Source: an uncultured Selenomonadales bacterium
GTDB taxonomy: Bacteria; Bacillota; Negativicutes; Acidaminococcales; Acidaminococcaceae
NCBI GenBank assembly: GCA_900315345.1
Contig: OMYP01000011.1
Location: 81,119-145,118 of the forward strand
DNA: 64,000 nt
Direction: 5' to 3'
Numbering within the stretch: position 1 is the stretch's first letter; every line of letters begins with the position of its first letter. Shown one piece after another: positions 31,757-40,751 of this stretch. The translations under genes and the position numbers were made by a program. The notes beneath the pieces were generated by a model. The model saw only the letters and a program-made list of their open reading frames with translations. It searched no databases and was not told the DNA's origin.

Positions 31757-32212
31757 GATCGTTCCTCCTTGAAATCCAATACCATTATTTCAAAATAGCT
31801 TAACCCAACAGACCCAAAGAAACTTTACCCAACTGCAGACCCTTTCCCAAAACATGATTGCATTATAACTGCTTTCTGCTTTTCTTGCAAGTATTGCAAT
31901 TTTTCAAGCTGAAAGAAAAACGCAACGGAAGAAAGTATCGTAATCTCAGCTATGGTAAGGATTTCCGCATTTTTTAAAATCCATATATTCCTTTAGCGCA
32001 TATCTTTTATGCCAGATTGATATATTTCCGGCCTCCTGTCGTTACGTATTCCAAAAATGAATATTTTTCATGCCGGATAGATATTATACATTTCAGCGCC
32101 AAACGTGTATAATGCGTTTAGAAATCAGGAACGGCTCCTGATAAAAACCGTAATACAGTTAATGACTTTACCGAAAGCGCTTGTAAGTGCAAAAAACAAG
32201 GAGGAAAACATC
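31757..32212. other. intergenic region with a promoter-like site
   Basis: About 455 bases without a gene. Near the right end TATACA (32085-32090), a 17-bp spacer and TATAAT (32108-32113) could start the transcript of the 66-residue protein. A long leader of about 95 bases follows, containing the short inverted repeat GCGCTTGTAAGTGC. Confidence 0.45.
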
Positions 32213-32413
32213 ATGTCAAGCGTAGTTTTAAGAACCGGATATCTGACAGTACCTGATTATTTCGTAAAAGAAGAAGCAAAAGAATCTGAAACCTATTTAC
32301 AGCGTCTGACCCGTAAGCGCCTGAACCAAGCAGGTCATTACAAAATGCAGACCATGCGGAAGCTAAATACACCAGTACAATATCAGGGCGTATTGTTCAG
32401 CTTCGGGAAATAA
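32213..32413 (+). CDS. small basic protein of unknown function
   Basis: 66 residues from ATG at 32213, eight bases after a perfect AAGGAGG. Upstream in-frame ATGs have no site. The sequence begins MSSVVLRTGYLTVPDYFVKE, then a charged helix (EEAKESETYLQRLTRKRLNQ), and ends in QYQGVLFSFGK. It has its own promoter and a strong terminator (32463). The arrangement resembles well-expressed small proteins, but I recognise no family. Its regular beta-alpha-beta look suggests a folded domain rather than a chance frame. Confidence 0.65.
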   Translation: MSSVVLRTGYLTVPDYFVKEEAKESETYLQRLTRKRLNQAGHYKMQTMRKLNTPVQYQGVLFSFGK

Positions 32414-32462
32414 TTCCTGGAATCCTTGATAAAATCCCCCTCTTTCTTGAGCTCTCCTAAGC

Positions 32463-32498
32463 AAAACGCGTTACGGTTTTTTCCGTAACGCGTTTTGT
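32463..32498. terminator. bidirectional terminator
   Basis: Perfect stem AAAACGCGTTACGG/CCGTAACGCGTTTT around a 6-base T-rich loop. Confidence 0.85.
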
Positions 32499-32549
32499 CT
32501 TTTCTATCTATTCAAGGCCATATCGTCGCCAGGCGCTTGTTATTACCAT

Positions 32550-33125
32550 TCAGGGCCGCATCCCCATCGCCATATAAAGAATGAATCCTAACACACCGGA
32601 TGAAGCAAGCAGCTTGATGGTCCCCATTTTCTTTTTCAGCAAAATATATGTAAGGATAAAAATCAGGATGGCGATCTTGTCTGCCTGCACCACCTCTACA
32701 GGCAGTTTTTCCTTGTTCCAGAAGGCCAGCAACATGATATCGACGCCTGCACGTGCGATCAGGGCCACCACCGCAGGACGAAGCCCGTTCAGAATTCCCC
32801 GGATCGGGCCTACGTTCCCGTATTTATAATACAGGAATGCCAGCAGCAGAACGATTACAACAGAAGGAAACACGAAACCCGCAGTAGCCGCAATGGAACC
32901 GGGTATCCCGGCTACTTTACTGCCTACAAAGGTAGCTGCGTTTATGCCGATGGGTCCCGGGGTCATCTGGGAGATGGTAAAGATGTCTACGAATTCATTC
33001 ATCGTCATCCATTTATATTTTGCAATGACCTCCGCCTGGATCAGGGGCATGGAAGCATACCCGCCTCCTACACAGAAAAGGCCAACTGTGGCGAAGCTGA
33101 AAAACAGCTGTAATAAAATCTCCAT
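32550..33125 (-). CDS. chrA: chromate transporter, half-size subunit
   Basis: CHR-family membrane protein, 191 residues, about six spans. The N-terminal family motif FFSFATVGLFCVGGGYASMP and the following ISQMTPGPIGINAATFVGSK match the CHR signature. Full-size ChrA proteins are fusions of two such halves; here the halves are separate genes 14 bases apart (with 33140-33739), which would form a heterodimer with opposite topologies. Chromate export is the experimentally known role of the family, yet anaerobic gut bacteria meet little chromate. The physiological anion could be sulfate or another oxyanion. Confidence 0.88.
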   Translation of the reverse strand: MEILLQLFFSFATVGLFCVGGGYASMPLIQAEVIAKYKWMTMNEFVDIFTISQMTPGPIGINAATFVGSKVAGIPGSIAATAGFVFPSVVIVLLLAFLYYKYGNVGPIRGILNGLRPAVVALIARAGVDIMLLAFWNKEKLPVEVVQADKIAILIFILTYILLKKKMGTIKLLASSGVLGFILYMAMGMRP

Positions 33126-33139
33126 AGCGCCCGGCCTCC

Positions 33140-33739
33140 TTAATTATACTGGGGATCCCGCATCAGCAAGAGACCGATGATGGCGTCCACCAGAATGATG
33201 TGCATAATATTAATGTGGAAAAAGTAAGAGGCTACAAAGGTTCCTGCCATAATAACCAGCGGCAGCACCAGCTTCTTTTTTACCTGCTTCACCAAAAGAC
33301 CCAGCACCACGTCCAGCAGGATGGCGGTCACACCGCACTGCATCCCTTTCAGGAACATACGAACGTAAGGATTGGTGGCAAAGGCATCATAAAAATACGA
33401 AACGATGGTCAGTGTGATCAGTGGCGGCAGCACGGTACCCAGCAGGGCCGTAAAAGTTCCCAGTATCCCACCCAGCCGGTAGCCCATGATGATGGAAGCA
33501 TTGACTGCTACGGCTCCCGGCGCACTCTGGGCAATGGAAACCAGATCCAGGGATTCGTTTTCCTTCATCCATCCATATTCGTCCACATATTTTGCTTTCA
33601 TCAGCGGGATCAGTACAAAACCGCCCCCTACGGTAAAGGCGCTGATGATAAATGTGGAAATAAATAATTTACTGTAGCTGAATGGTTCTTTTAAGACAGC
33701 GTTTTCCAGCTGTTCTTCAACATTTTTAGTATCGCTCAT
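33140..33739 (-). CDS. chrA: chromate transporter, half-size subunit
   Basis: The partner half, 199 residues from ATG at 33739 (MSDTKNVEEQLENAVLKEPF), chosen because GGAGG is a few bases upstream. After a 28-residue cytosolic leader come about six spans, with the CHR motif STFIISAFTVGGGFVLIPLM and SIAQSAPGAVAVNASIIMGY. It is first in the two-gene operon. The extended N terminus is the main difference from the second half. See the companion entry for substrate uncertainty. Confidence 0.88.
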   Translation of the reverse strand: MSDTKNVEEQLENAVLKEPFSYSKLFISTFIISAFTVGGGFVLIPLMKAKYVDEYGWMKENESLDLVSIAQSAPGAVAVNASIIMGYRLGGILGTFTALLGTVLPPLITLTIVSYFYDAFATNPYVRMFLKGMQCGVTAILLDVVLGLLVKQVKKKLVLPLVIMAGTFVASYFFHINIMHIILVDAIIGLLLMRDPQYN

Positions 33740-33846
33740 ACATCCTCCGGACAGAATCAAAATTGTAAGGAAGTACCGATTTATATTTCAGCATGCACTG
33801 GCCTATCCTTTTACAGGATACGCGTTTTCAAGCATTGTCCAGAAAC

Positions 33847-34053
33847 TTACTGATTTCGCCCGCGCATATTCTTGTACCAGTACAGGGGAAAGAAAATGAT
33901 CCAGGCCATAAAAGTCCCGAAGGCCCACAGCCCTGCCCGTGGATTGTTATGGTTCCGCGCGTCGTTGTGGACATAATACGCCAGATATAACGATATGATA
34001 ATGGCAAAAGGGCTGACCCCCGTAACGCCCGGTTCAAAAATCGAATCCAACAT
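33847..34053 (-). CDS. small two-span membrane protein
   Basis: 68 residues from ATG at 34053 behind AAGGAGC. Two hydrophobic stretches (about residues 13-30, GVSPFAIIISLYLAYYV, and 42-60, LWAFGTFMAWIIFFPLYWYK) flank a polar turn with HNDARNHNNPRAG, so a hairpin membrane protein with both ends on one side. It is followed by a short basic tail. Its neighbours, the chromate transporter genes, are in the same direction but over 100 bases away. No family is recognised with confidence. Confidence 0.65.
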   Translation of the reverse strand: MLDSIFEPGVTGVSPFAIIISLYLAYYVHNDARNHNNPRAGLWAFGTFMAWIIFFPLYWYKNMRGRNQ

Positions 34054-34139
34054 TTGCCTTGCTCCTTTTATCTTACATTAAAATAAAAATGTGAAAGTAT
34101 TTCTGCAAATTAAAAGTTCCAAAATAAACTTTATCACAG

Positions 34140-35813
34140 TCACTTTGAATACACCGGTACATCCGGCAGCAGGCCTTTGGCAGACCGGCTCTTGCTGCGC
34201 AGTTTGCTTTTTTCCTGCTTCAGTTTCACGATATCCACTTCGAACAGCCGGTTCCAGGGGAACACCACATCAAATTTTGTTCCTGCGGTTATGTCGTAAT
34301 TGGCTGCCAGACGGTTCATGATATCAAATGCCTGTTTCCTGACTTTTGGCATCATATCATTTAAGGTATATTTGAACTCTGTCTTCTTGGCCTTTTCCAG
34401 TTCATCCGTAATGAGACGGCGGGCATTTGACTGGTAATACCAGTCATCCAGAACCCGTTCCCGCATTAGCATCAGCTGCTTTTCCTTTTCAATTTTCGGC
34501 GCCAGCATTCCCTGGGCAATGGCAAAGCCGATGGTATTGTCTGCTGTGTTCCAACCATTATAGGCAGACAGTTTATCTGTGTAGCCCCGCAGGGACATCT
34601 CGTTCATGAAACCGTTGTCGCCGCCGTTTGAAAAGGCTACGTCCGCAAGAGAAATGTTTACGCCACGTTCCAGCATTTTTCCCAGGTTGGCGATGTAACG
34701 CTTATTGGCCGGGGAAGCAAAATACTGGTTGGAAAGACTGGTAGAATCATACATGGTCCCGTCGGCCGGCGTGTTGATGGCCAGTACCACATCGGCAGCT
34801 TCCGGCTGGTAAACGATTTTCCCTCCGGCAGCAATGATCTGTTCCGGCACGGAGGTTCCCAGGGGAAGATCGGAATATTGAGGAATGGTCTTCGGGCCTA
34901 CCCCTTCCACATACATTTGGTACACCTTCGGCACCGTTCCCGATAATTCGTTGGCCGCCCTTGTCAGCAACAACAACCCAAGCTGGTCCACACCGGGCAG
35001 GATCTGGAAAGATTCATCGGATACATCCGCATTGCTGAAGGAAATTTTCCGGGCTTCCATGTGGGTATGGGACAGAGGCGCGTTATCGTCCTTGCCGATG
35101 GCAAAATAATCGAACCGTCCCATACGGGCCAACATAGCCAATTGCCGGTTCACTTCCATATTTTTATTGCGGCGGTCCAGCCAGTCCTTTAAGTGAGCCT
35201 TAGCCAGATTTCGTTCAAAAGCCCCTACTTCAAAATCTTCCAGTAAGGATTCTGCGTGAAGGTCTGATTTGTCCGAAAGCTGGGAGTAACGGTAGATGGC
35301 CGGCCCTACGTTGGAATAATACGCCGGTTCCACATTGCCGTAGCTTTCCCGGGGCGTACGCATCAAAGTACTGAAACCGTAGAAGCGGATATCTTTATCC
35401 ATCTGCAGATCTTTCAGCCGGTTCACTTTTGCTTCCAGTGCTGCCATAGGAAGCATGTGGGTACGGGAAGCCACTAACCCTCCATAAATGAGGGCGTCTG
35501 TAGAGATAACTGCAGCGTCCACTTTCTCCGCCCGGCTTTCCAGCCACTTCCAAAGTTTTTCCGTATCTGCAGGGGTCGTGCGGGTAGCCAGAAATTTTTC
35601 CGGCGGCGTTAAAATTTTGTATCCTGCTGCTTCCATGACCTTGACCGGATAGGAATAGCACACCGGACGGTCGTCCAGCGGAATGAAGATAAACGCGCCC
35701 TTTTCTTTTTCCCTGGCCTCTACTTGCGTTTCAAAAAAGGCAAATCCCAAAACAGTCAGCAATATAAAATGCAAAGCAGCTATCAGTTTAAAACAAAAGC
35801 TCCATGTCTTCAT
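34140..35813 (-). CDS. exported DUF4127 family protein
   Basis: 557 residues. The first 34 are a signal peptide or anchor (MKTWSFCFKLIAALHFILLT...TQVEA). The rest is one DUF4127 domain, recognisable from IFIPLDDRPVCYSYPVKVMEAAGY at its start, STDALIYGGLVASRT in the middle and FSNGGDNGFMNEM later. The family is common in Firmicutes and has no proven reaction. The fold around the DDRP and DALIYGGL motifs looks like an alpha/beta hydrolase or metal-dependent enzyme. It is probably periplasmic here. It stands alone, and no operon partner hints at a substrate. Confidence 0.8.
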   Translation of the reverse strand: MKTWSFCFKLIAALHFILLTVLGFAFFETQVEAREKEKGAFIFIPLDDRPVCYSYPVKVMEAAGYKILTPPEKFLATRTTPADTEKLWKWLESRAEKVDAAVISTDALIYGGLVASRTHMLPMAALEAKVNRLKDLQMDKDIRFYGFSTLMRTPRESYGNVEPAYYSNVGPAIYRYSQLSDKSDLHAESLLEDFEVGAFERNLAKAHLKDWLDRRNKNMEVNRQLAMLARMGRFDYFAIGKDDNAPLSHTHMEARKISFSNADVSDESFQILPGVDQLGLLLLTRAANELSGTVPKVYQMYVEGVGPKTIPQYSDLPLGTSVPEQIIAAGGKIVYQPEAADVVLAINTPADGTMYDSTSLSNQYFASPANKRYIANLGKMLERGVNISLADVAFSNGGDNGFMNEMSLRGYTDKLSAYNGWNTADNTIGFAIAQGMLAPKIEKEKQLMLMRERVLDDWYYQSNARRLITDELEKAKKTEFKYTLNDMMPKVRKQAFDIMNRLAANYDITAGTKFDVVFPWNRLFEVDIVKLKQEKSKLRSKSRSAKGLLPDVPVYSK

Positions 35814-35942
35814 AAAATATTTTTTATCTCCACTTCAAAGATTTGAAAGCATAATTCACCATGATAATTTTGTATTATAATATTATAACCTAAGCGCGTT
35901 GAAAATAAAAGTGGAATAAATTCCAATTTTACTTTACGATGC

Positions 35943-35970
35943 TTGACACGAAAAATTTAAGTGCTATAAT
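35943..35970 (+). promoter_or_regulatory. thrS promoter
   Basis: TTGACA (35943-35948), 16-bp spacer, TATAAT (35965-35970); both boxes are perfect. Confidence 0.85.
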
Positions 35971-35971
35971 T

Positions 35972-36240
35972 GACGCATGAACAAAATTGTAAAAGTAATG
36001 CGAAGGACAATGTTTTGCCCACTGCTCCACAGAAAATGCCGCGATAGCTGAGAGCGACAGAGAAAGCGTAAAACGGAACCACCTTCAAACTGCCCTGTGA
36101 AAAGTTTTTCTTAGTAGCAGGCGCCGCGTAAACTGCGTTAAAGGTTCGTTGAGCGGGTTGCGTTTTTTTATGCGCAATCAATCAGGGTGGAACCGCGATT
36201 AACCTCGTCCCTAATCAAGTTGGGAACGGGGATTTTTTAT
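35972..36240 (+). promoter_or_regulatory. T-box leader, tRNA-Thr responsive
   Basis: The leader carries AGCTGAGAGCGACAG-type stem I, a specifier loop with GGAACCACC (ACC, Thr), and the T-box sequence AGGGTGGAACCGCG (about 36184-36197). The terminator stem CCTCGTCCC/GGGAACGGGG is followed by TTTTTT. Uncharged tRNA-Thr would turn on thrS. Confidence 0.92.
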
Positions 36241-36367
36241 TTTCCGGAACGTGTTGCAGCTTTTAAAATTATATTCTTAGCGAGACACAGAAAAATTCTT
36301 TCCGGTTTTGTTTGAAATCCCGCGTTTACAACGAAAATTTCGTTTTATTTTTAGGAGGAAAAAGGAA

Positions 36368-38284
36368 ATGGCAGACGTAAAAGTAACACTAAAAGACGGC
36401 TCTGTAAAAGAATTTGCCGCTGGCTCCAGCTATCTGGAGATCGCCAAAAGTTTAAACCAAAAATTAGGAAAGCAGGCTTTGCTGGCTGTCGTTGACGGCG
36501 TAAACAAAGACCTCAGCGATACTATTGAAAAAGACGCAACGGTAGAATTTATCACTCCGGATTCTAAAGAAGGGCTCCATGCCATCCGCCATACTGCGTC
36601 CCACGTTATGGCACAGGCCATCCAGCATCTGTTCCCGGATGTGAAGTTCGCCATCGGCCCTGCCATTGACAACGGCTTCTATTACGACATGGACAGCGAA
36701 CATGTTTTTACTCCGGAAGACCTGCGTGAAATTGAAAAGGAAATGGCGAAAATCGTCAAACAGAACATCCCCCTGGTTCGCAGCGAAGTGCCCCGTAAGG
36801 ATGCATTGGCCCGCTTTGCCGCAGAAAAAGAAATTTATAAAGTAGAACTGATCAACGACCTGCCGGAAGACGCAGTCATCAGCCTGTACACCCAGGGAGA
36901 TTTCACCGACCTGTGCGCCGGGCCCCATTGCCCGTCCACCGGCCGCGTCAAGGCATTCAAGTTAATGAGCATCGCCGGCGCTTACTGGCGTGGCAATGAA
37001 AAAAATAAAATGCTGCAGCGCATTTACGGCACCGCTTTCCCCAGCAAGGAAGAACTTGACGAATACCTGCACATGCTGGAAGAAGCCGAAAAGCGCGACC
37101 ATCGCAAATTAGGCAAGGAACTGGATATCTTCAGCATGCACGACGAAGGCCCCGGCTTCCCCTTCTTCCATCCCAACGGCATGCGCATCCGCAATGCCAT
37201 TCTGGAATACTGGCACCAAGTCCATCGCAAGTACCATTACGAACAGGTCATGACCCCCATGATCATGAACCGGGACCTGTGGATCCGTTCCGGTCACTGG
37301 GATCATTACCGGGAAAACATGTACTTCACAAAAATCGATGACATGGATTATGCCATCAAACCCATGAACTGCCCCGGCGGCATGCTGGTATACAACTCCC
37401 ATCCCCATTCCTATAAAGAGTTACCTCTCCGTTATGCGGAACTGGGACTGGTTCACCGTCACGAACTGTCCGGCGCCCTCCACGGCCTGTTCCGCGTACG
37501 CTGCTTCACACAGGACGACGCCCACATTTTTATGACTCCGGAGCAGATCCAGCCGGAAATCACCAACGTAATCAAACTGTTTAACGAAGTATACTCCACT
37601 TTCGGCCTGAAATACCATGCGGAACTGTCTACACGTCCGGAGAACTCCATGGGTGACGACGCATCCTGGGAACTGGCTACCGAAGGCCTGCGCAAAGCGC
37701 TGGAAGCCAACCACCTGGATTACATCATCAACAAAGGTGACGGTGCGTTCTATGGCCCGAAGATCGACTTCCATCTGCAGGACTCCATCGGACGTACCTG
37801 GCAGTGCGGCACCATCCAGCTGGATATGCAGCTGCCGGAAAAATTCAACTGCGAATACACCGGGGAAGACGGCCTGAAGCATCGCCCGGTTATGATCCAT
37901 CGCGTAGTTTACGGTTCCATCGAACGCTTCATCGGTATCCTCATCGAGCATTACGCAGGTTCCTTCCCCGTATGGATGGCTCCCAACCAGGTCCGGGTAA
38001 TGCCCATTACCGACAAGCAGCTGGACTACGCAAAAGAAGTTAACGATAAGCTGTTTGAACTGGGCTATCGTACCCAGCTGGATGACCGCAGTGAAAAGAT
38101 CGGCAAAAAGATTCGCGAAGCACAGGTACAGAAGGTACCTTTCATGCTAATCGTAGGCGAGAAGGAAGTAGAATCCCGTACCGTTGCCGTACGCCAGCGC
38201 CACGGTGGGGACCTGGGCGCCATGAGCCTGGAAGACTTCATCGCCCGCATGCAGAAAGATATTGATGCAAAAGTAAATGACTGA
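36368..38284 (+). CDS. thrS: threonyl-tRNA synthetase
   Basis: Class II synthetase charging tRNA-Thr, with editing of serine. 638 residues from ATG at 36368 (MADVKVTLKDGSVKEFAAGS), preceded by AGGAGG; the longer frame from 36308 has no site. It has a TGS domain (1-62) and an editing domain with the metal motif HTASHVMAQA (about 72) and YDMDSEH. The catalytic core has motif 2 and zinc ligands (NCPGGMLVYNSHPHSYKELP), and a C-terminal anticodon domain follows (VRVMPITDKQLDYAKEVNDK). It is under a Thr T-box and overlaps the next gene by 8 bases. Confidence 0.97.
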   Translation: MADVKVTLKDGSVKEFAAGSSYLEIAKSLNQKLGKQALLAVVDGVNKDLSDTIEKDATVEFITPDSKEGLHAIRHTASHVMAQAIQHLFPDVKFAIGPAIDNGFYYDMDSEHVFTPEDLREIEKEMAKIVKQNIPLVRSEVPRKDALARFAAEKEIYKVELINDLPEDAVISLYTQGDFTDLCAGPHCPSTGRVKAFKLMSIAGAYWRGNEKNKMLQRIYGTAFPSKEELDEYLHMLEEAEKRDHRKLGKELDIFSMHDEGPGFPFFHPNGMRIRNAILEYWHQVHRKYHYEQVMTPMIMNRDLWIRSGHWDHYRENMYFTKIDDMDYAIKPMNCPGGMLVYNSHPHSYKELPLRYAELGLVHRHELSGALHGLFRVRCFTQDDAHIFMTPEQIQPEITNVIKLFNEVYSTFGLKYHAELSTRPENSMGDDASWELATEGLRKALEANHLDYIINKGDGAFYGPKIDFHLQDSIGRTWQCGTIQLDMQLPEKFNCEYTGEDGLKHRPVMIHRVVYGSIERFIGILIEHYAGSFPVWMAPNQVRVMPITDKQLDYAKEVNDKLFELGYRTQLDDRSEKIGKKIREAQVQKVPFMLIVGEKEVESRTVAVRQRHGGDLGAMSLEDFIARMQKDIDAKVND

Positions 38285-38984
38285 CGTTAAAGAAAAAGCG
38301 CCATCTGCAATAAAAAACAATATAGAAAAAAATGTTTCTGCAAAAGTCATTACCCCCCGGCAGAAACGAATCGCCCTGGCAAAAATCAAACGGAAAAACT
38401 GGCGCAGACAGATCCAGCTCCAGGTAAACAAAAATGAGATCCTTATTCCCCACCATTGCGACCTGGTTGTATTTGATCTGGAGGGCGCCGGTTTCCTGGA
38501 AGAAGATATTACGGAAATCGCGGCCATTAAAATATCTGCTCATGGCGAGGTCCTTGATACCTACCAGCAGCTGGTGAAACCAATCACTAAACTGAACAAG
38601 CGGGTCGTGGCCATGACAGGCATTACGGAAGAAATGCTGAAGGACAAGCCACCCTTATCGGATGTGCTGGACAGCTTCTTTGAATTTGTTGACGGATGTA
38701 CCGTGTTAGGACACGATATCGGATACAACGACATCATGAATATCAACATGGCCTGTCGGCGGTTTCAGCGTAAACAGCTTTTCCTGCCCCGGTTCCTGGA
38801 TACGGAACGAATCGCAAAACGTCTGCTTCCTACGGAAACCGAAGGAAAATATGGGCTGGACGCGCTGATGAAATACTACAATCTCCAGACAAACTGTGAG
38901 CACCGCGCCCTGGCTGACTGTTATTCTGCCCTGGCCGTATACCAGTGCCTGATACAGGAATTTGAAAATAAAAAGCCTTTCTGA
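38277..38984 (+). CDS. 3'-5' exonuclease, DnaQ-like
   Basis: A 235-residue DEDDh exonuclease. After a basic 60-residue N-terminal extension the motifs are VVFDLEGAGF (Exo I; Asp67, Glu69), LGHDIGYNDIMNINMA (Exo II) and CEHRALADCYSALAVY (Exo III with His and Asp). Such free-standing epsilon-like proteins trim DNA or RNA ends or proofread. The start overlaps the thrS stop by 8 bases, so it is translated with thrS; the link is probably only transcriptional. A long terminator hairpin follows. Confidence 0.88.
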   Translation: MTDVKEKAPSAIKNNIEKNVSAKVITPRQKRIALAKIKRKNWRRQIQLQVNKNEILIPHHCDLVVFDLEGAGFLEEDITEIAAIKISAHGEVLDTYQQLVKPITKLNKRVVAMTGITEEMLKDKPPLSDVLDSFFEFVDGCTVLGHDIGYNDIMNINMACRRFQRKQLFLPRFLDTERIAKRLLPTETEGKYGLDALMKYYNLQTNCEHRALADCYSALAVYQCLIQEFENKKPF

Positions 38985-38992
38985 TATGATAT

Positions 38993-39053
38993 GCTCCCCT
39001 CCGGGCAGACAAGCAAAACAATAAATGCTTGTTACCCGAAAGGGAGCTTTTTT
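38993..39053 (+). terminator. terminator of thrS-exonuclease
   Basis: GCTCCCCTCCGGG...AAGC pairs with GCTT...CCCGAAAGGGAGC across an A-rich loop, then TTTTTT. Confidence 0.8.
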
Positions 39054-39054
39054 A

Positions 39055-40740
39055 TCAGAAAGGCTTATATTTTTTCATAATGGCCCGGGCCACATGGTAG
39101 CCGTCCAAGGCCGCGCTCATAATGCCGCCGGCATAGCCGCAGCCCTCCCCACAGGGATATAATCCCTCATGGGTCACGCTCTGGTAATCGGCGCCCCGGA
39201 TGATGCGAAGAGGAGCGGAAGTGCGCGTCTCCACGCCGGTCAGTATACCGGTGGGCCCGTCAAATCCCTGAATCCTTTGACCAAAATACCGAAGCCCCTG
39301 TTTCAGCGTATCAGAAACATAAGAAGGAAGAATCGAATCCAGCGCATATTCCGTCACACCCGGACGGTAACTGGGAAAAACTCCCGCCCATACGCTGCAA
39401 TTCTGCTTTACTCCGTCCCTTCCACTCCCCTGACCTGCCGATTCCCGCAGATATTTCTGTGCGTCTTTAATATCGGGACGTGCATTTTCCAGGAATGTTC
39501 TGACGCTTTGGGCCGGTGCTTTATAGTTCTTGCCTCCTGCAGCGAAGGCAAGTTTTTCATATTTTCTCTGGAATGCAACCCCTGCAAGAGGCTCTGTACC
39601 AAAGTCCTCCGGCGTCACATTCACAACCAAGGCGCTGTTGGCAATACCGCTGTCGCGATTGTACATGCTCATACCGTTGACCACCACACCGCCAGCTTCG
39701 GAAGCCGCTGCCACTACCTGCCCTCCCGGACACATACAGAAGGAATAAGCAGCCCGTTTCCGGTCTTCCGTATGATACACCAGGGCATAATCCGCAACAC
39801 CCAGCCGCGGATGCCCTGCAAAATCCCCATACTGGGCCTTATCGATCAGGGACTGGGGATGTTCCACTCGAAGGCCGATGGCAAAGGCTTTTGCCTCCAT
39901 GCCAATCCCTTTCGCCGCTAACACCTGGTAGGTGTCCCGGGCACTGTGGCCGCAGGCCAAAACGACCGTTTCCGTTGACAGAACCGTTCCGTTATTTAAA
40001 ACAAGCCCGGCGATCCGCCCCTCTTTAACAACGAAGTCCGTTACCTGGGTCTCACAGCAAATATCCCCGCCGTAACTTTCAATTTCCGCTGCCAGCCCCT
40101 GTACCATAGTCCGGAGCTTATCCGTTCCCACATGGGGCTTATGTTCCGTCAGGATTTCTCCCGGAGCCCCGGCTTTCACAAAAGCCTGTAGGATTTCCCC
40201 CATCACCGGGTCATTGACACGGGTGGTCAGCTTTCCATCAGAAAATGTCCCGGCCCCGCCCATGCCAAACTGCACATTGGAAGCCGGATCAAAATCCCCC
40301 GTTTCCCAAAAACGGGTTACATCTTCTACACGTTTATGAAGAGCCCGGCCCCGCTCCAGCACAAGAGGACGGTAGCCGTACTTTGCCAGTTCCAAAGCGG
40401 CAACCAGTCCTGCCGGACCTGCGCCGATCACAATGGGACGTTCGGTCATAGGGATATCCCCCATATGAGGGGACTCCGCCTGAACCGGTACAAACAAACT
40501 TATCCCCGGACGTTTAACGATTTTTTGTCCCAGTGACTGGGGTACTTCTATCTCCGCTATCACATGATACAGCAGACAGATATTGTTCTTTCTTCTTGCA
40601 TCTACGGCACGGTGCACCACCTGCACCTTCCGGAAGGCGCTTTTCTTAATTCCAAGTTTGTCCGCTACACATTCCTTTAATGTTTGTTCCTTCCGCAGGC
40701 TCATCCGGATATCGTTGACCCGCAGCTTCAGTACTGTCAT
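39055..40740 (-). CDS. FAD-dependent oxidoreductase, COG2509 type
   Basis: A 561-residue flavoprotein of unknown reaction. The first 95 residues form a small alpha-beta domain (TVLKLRVNDIRMSLRKEQTL), the feature that marks this family. The FAD-binding Rossmann motif VIGAGPAGLVAALELAKYG then appears near 105 and the second FAD region TVVLACGHSARDTYQVLAAK near 260. A final GEGCGYAGGIMSAALDGYHV closes the FAD site. It is the third gene of the cdaA-cdaR operon (gap of 11 bases). The family often neighbours these genes in Firmicutes, so a cell-envelope or redox role is suspected, not shown. Confidence 0.85.
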   Translation of the reverse strand: MTVLKLRVNDIRMSLRKEQTLKECVADKLGIKKSAFRKVQVVHRAVDARRKNNICLLYHVIAEIEVPQSLGQKIVKRPGISLFVPVQAESPHMGDIPMTERPIVIGAGPAGLVAALELAKYGYRPLVLERGRALHKRVEDVTRFWETGDFDPASNVQFGMGGAGTFSDGKLTTRVNDPVMGEILQAFVKAGAPGEILTEHKPHVGTDKLRTMVQGLAAEIESYGGDICCETQVTDFVVKEGRIAGLVLNNGTVLSTETVVLACGHSARDTYQVLAAKGIGMEAKAFAIGLRVEHPQSLIDKAQYGDFAGHPRLGVADYALVYHTEDRKRAAYSFCMCPGGQVVAAASEAGGVVVNGMSMYNRDSGIANSALVVNVTPEDFGTEPLAGVAFQRKYEKLAFAAGGKNYKAPAQSVRTFLENARPDIKDAQKYLRESAGQGSGRDGVKQNCSVWAGVFPSYRPGVTEYALDSILPSYVSDTLKQGLRYFGQRIQGFDGPTGILTGVETRTSAPLRIIRGADYQSVTHEGLYPCGEGCGYAGGIMSAALDGYHVARAIMKKYKPF

Positions 40741-40751
40741 ATTTTTTCCTG

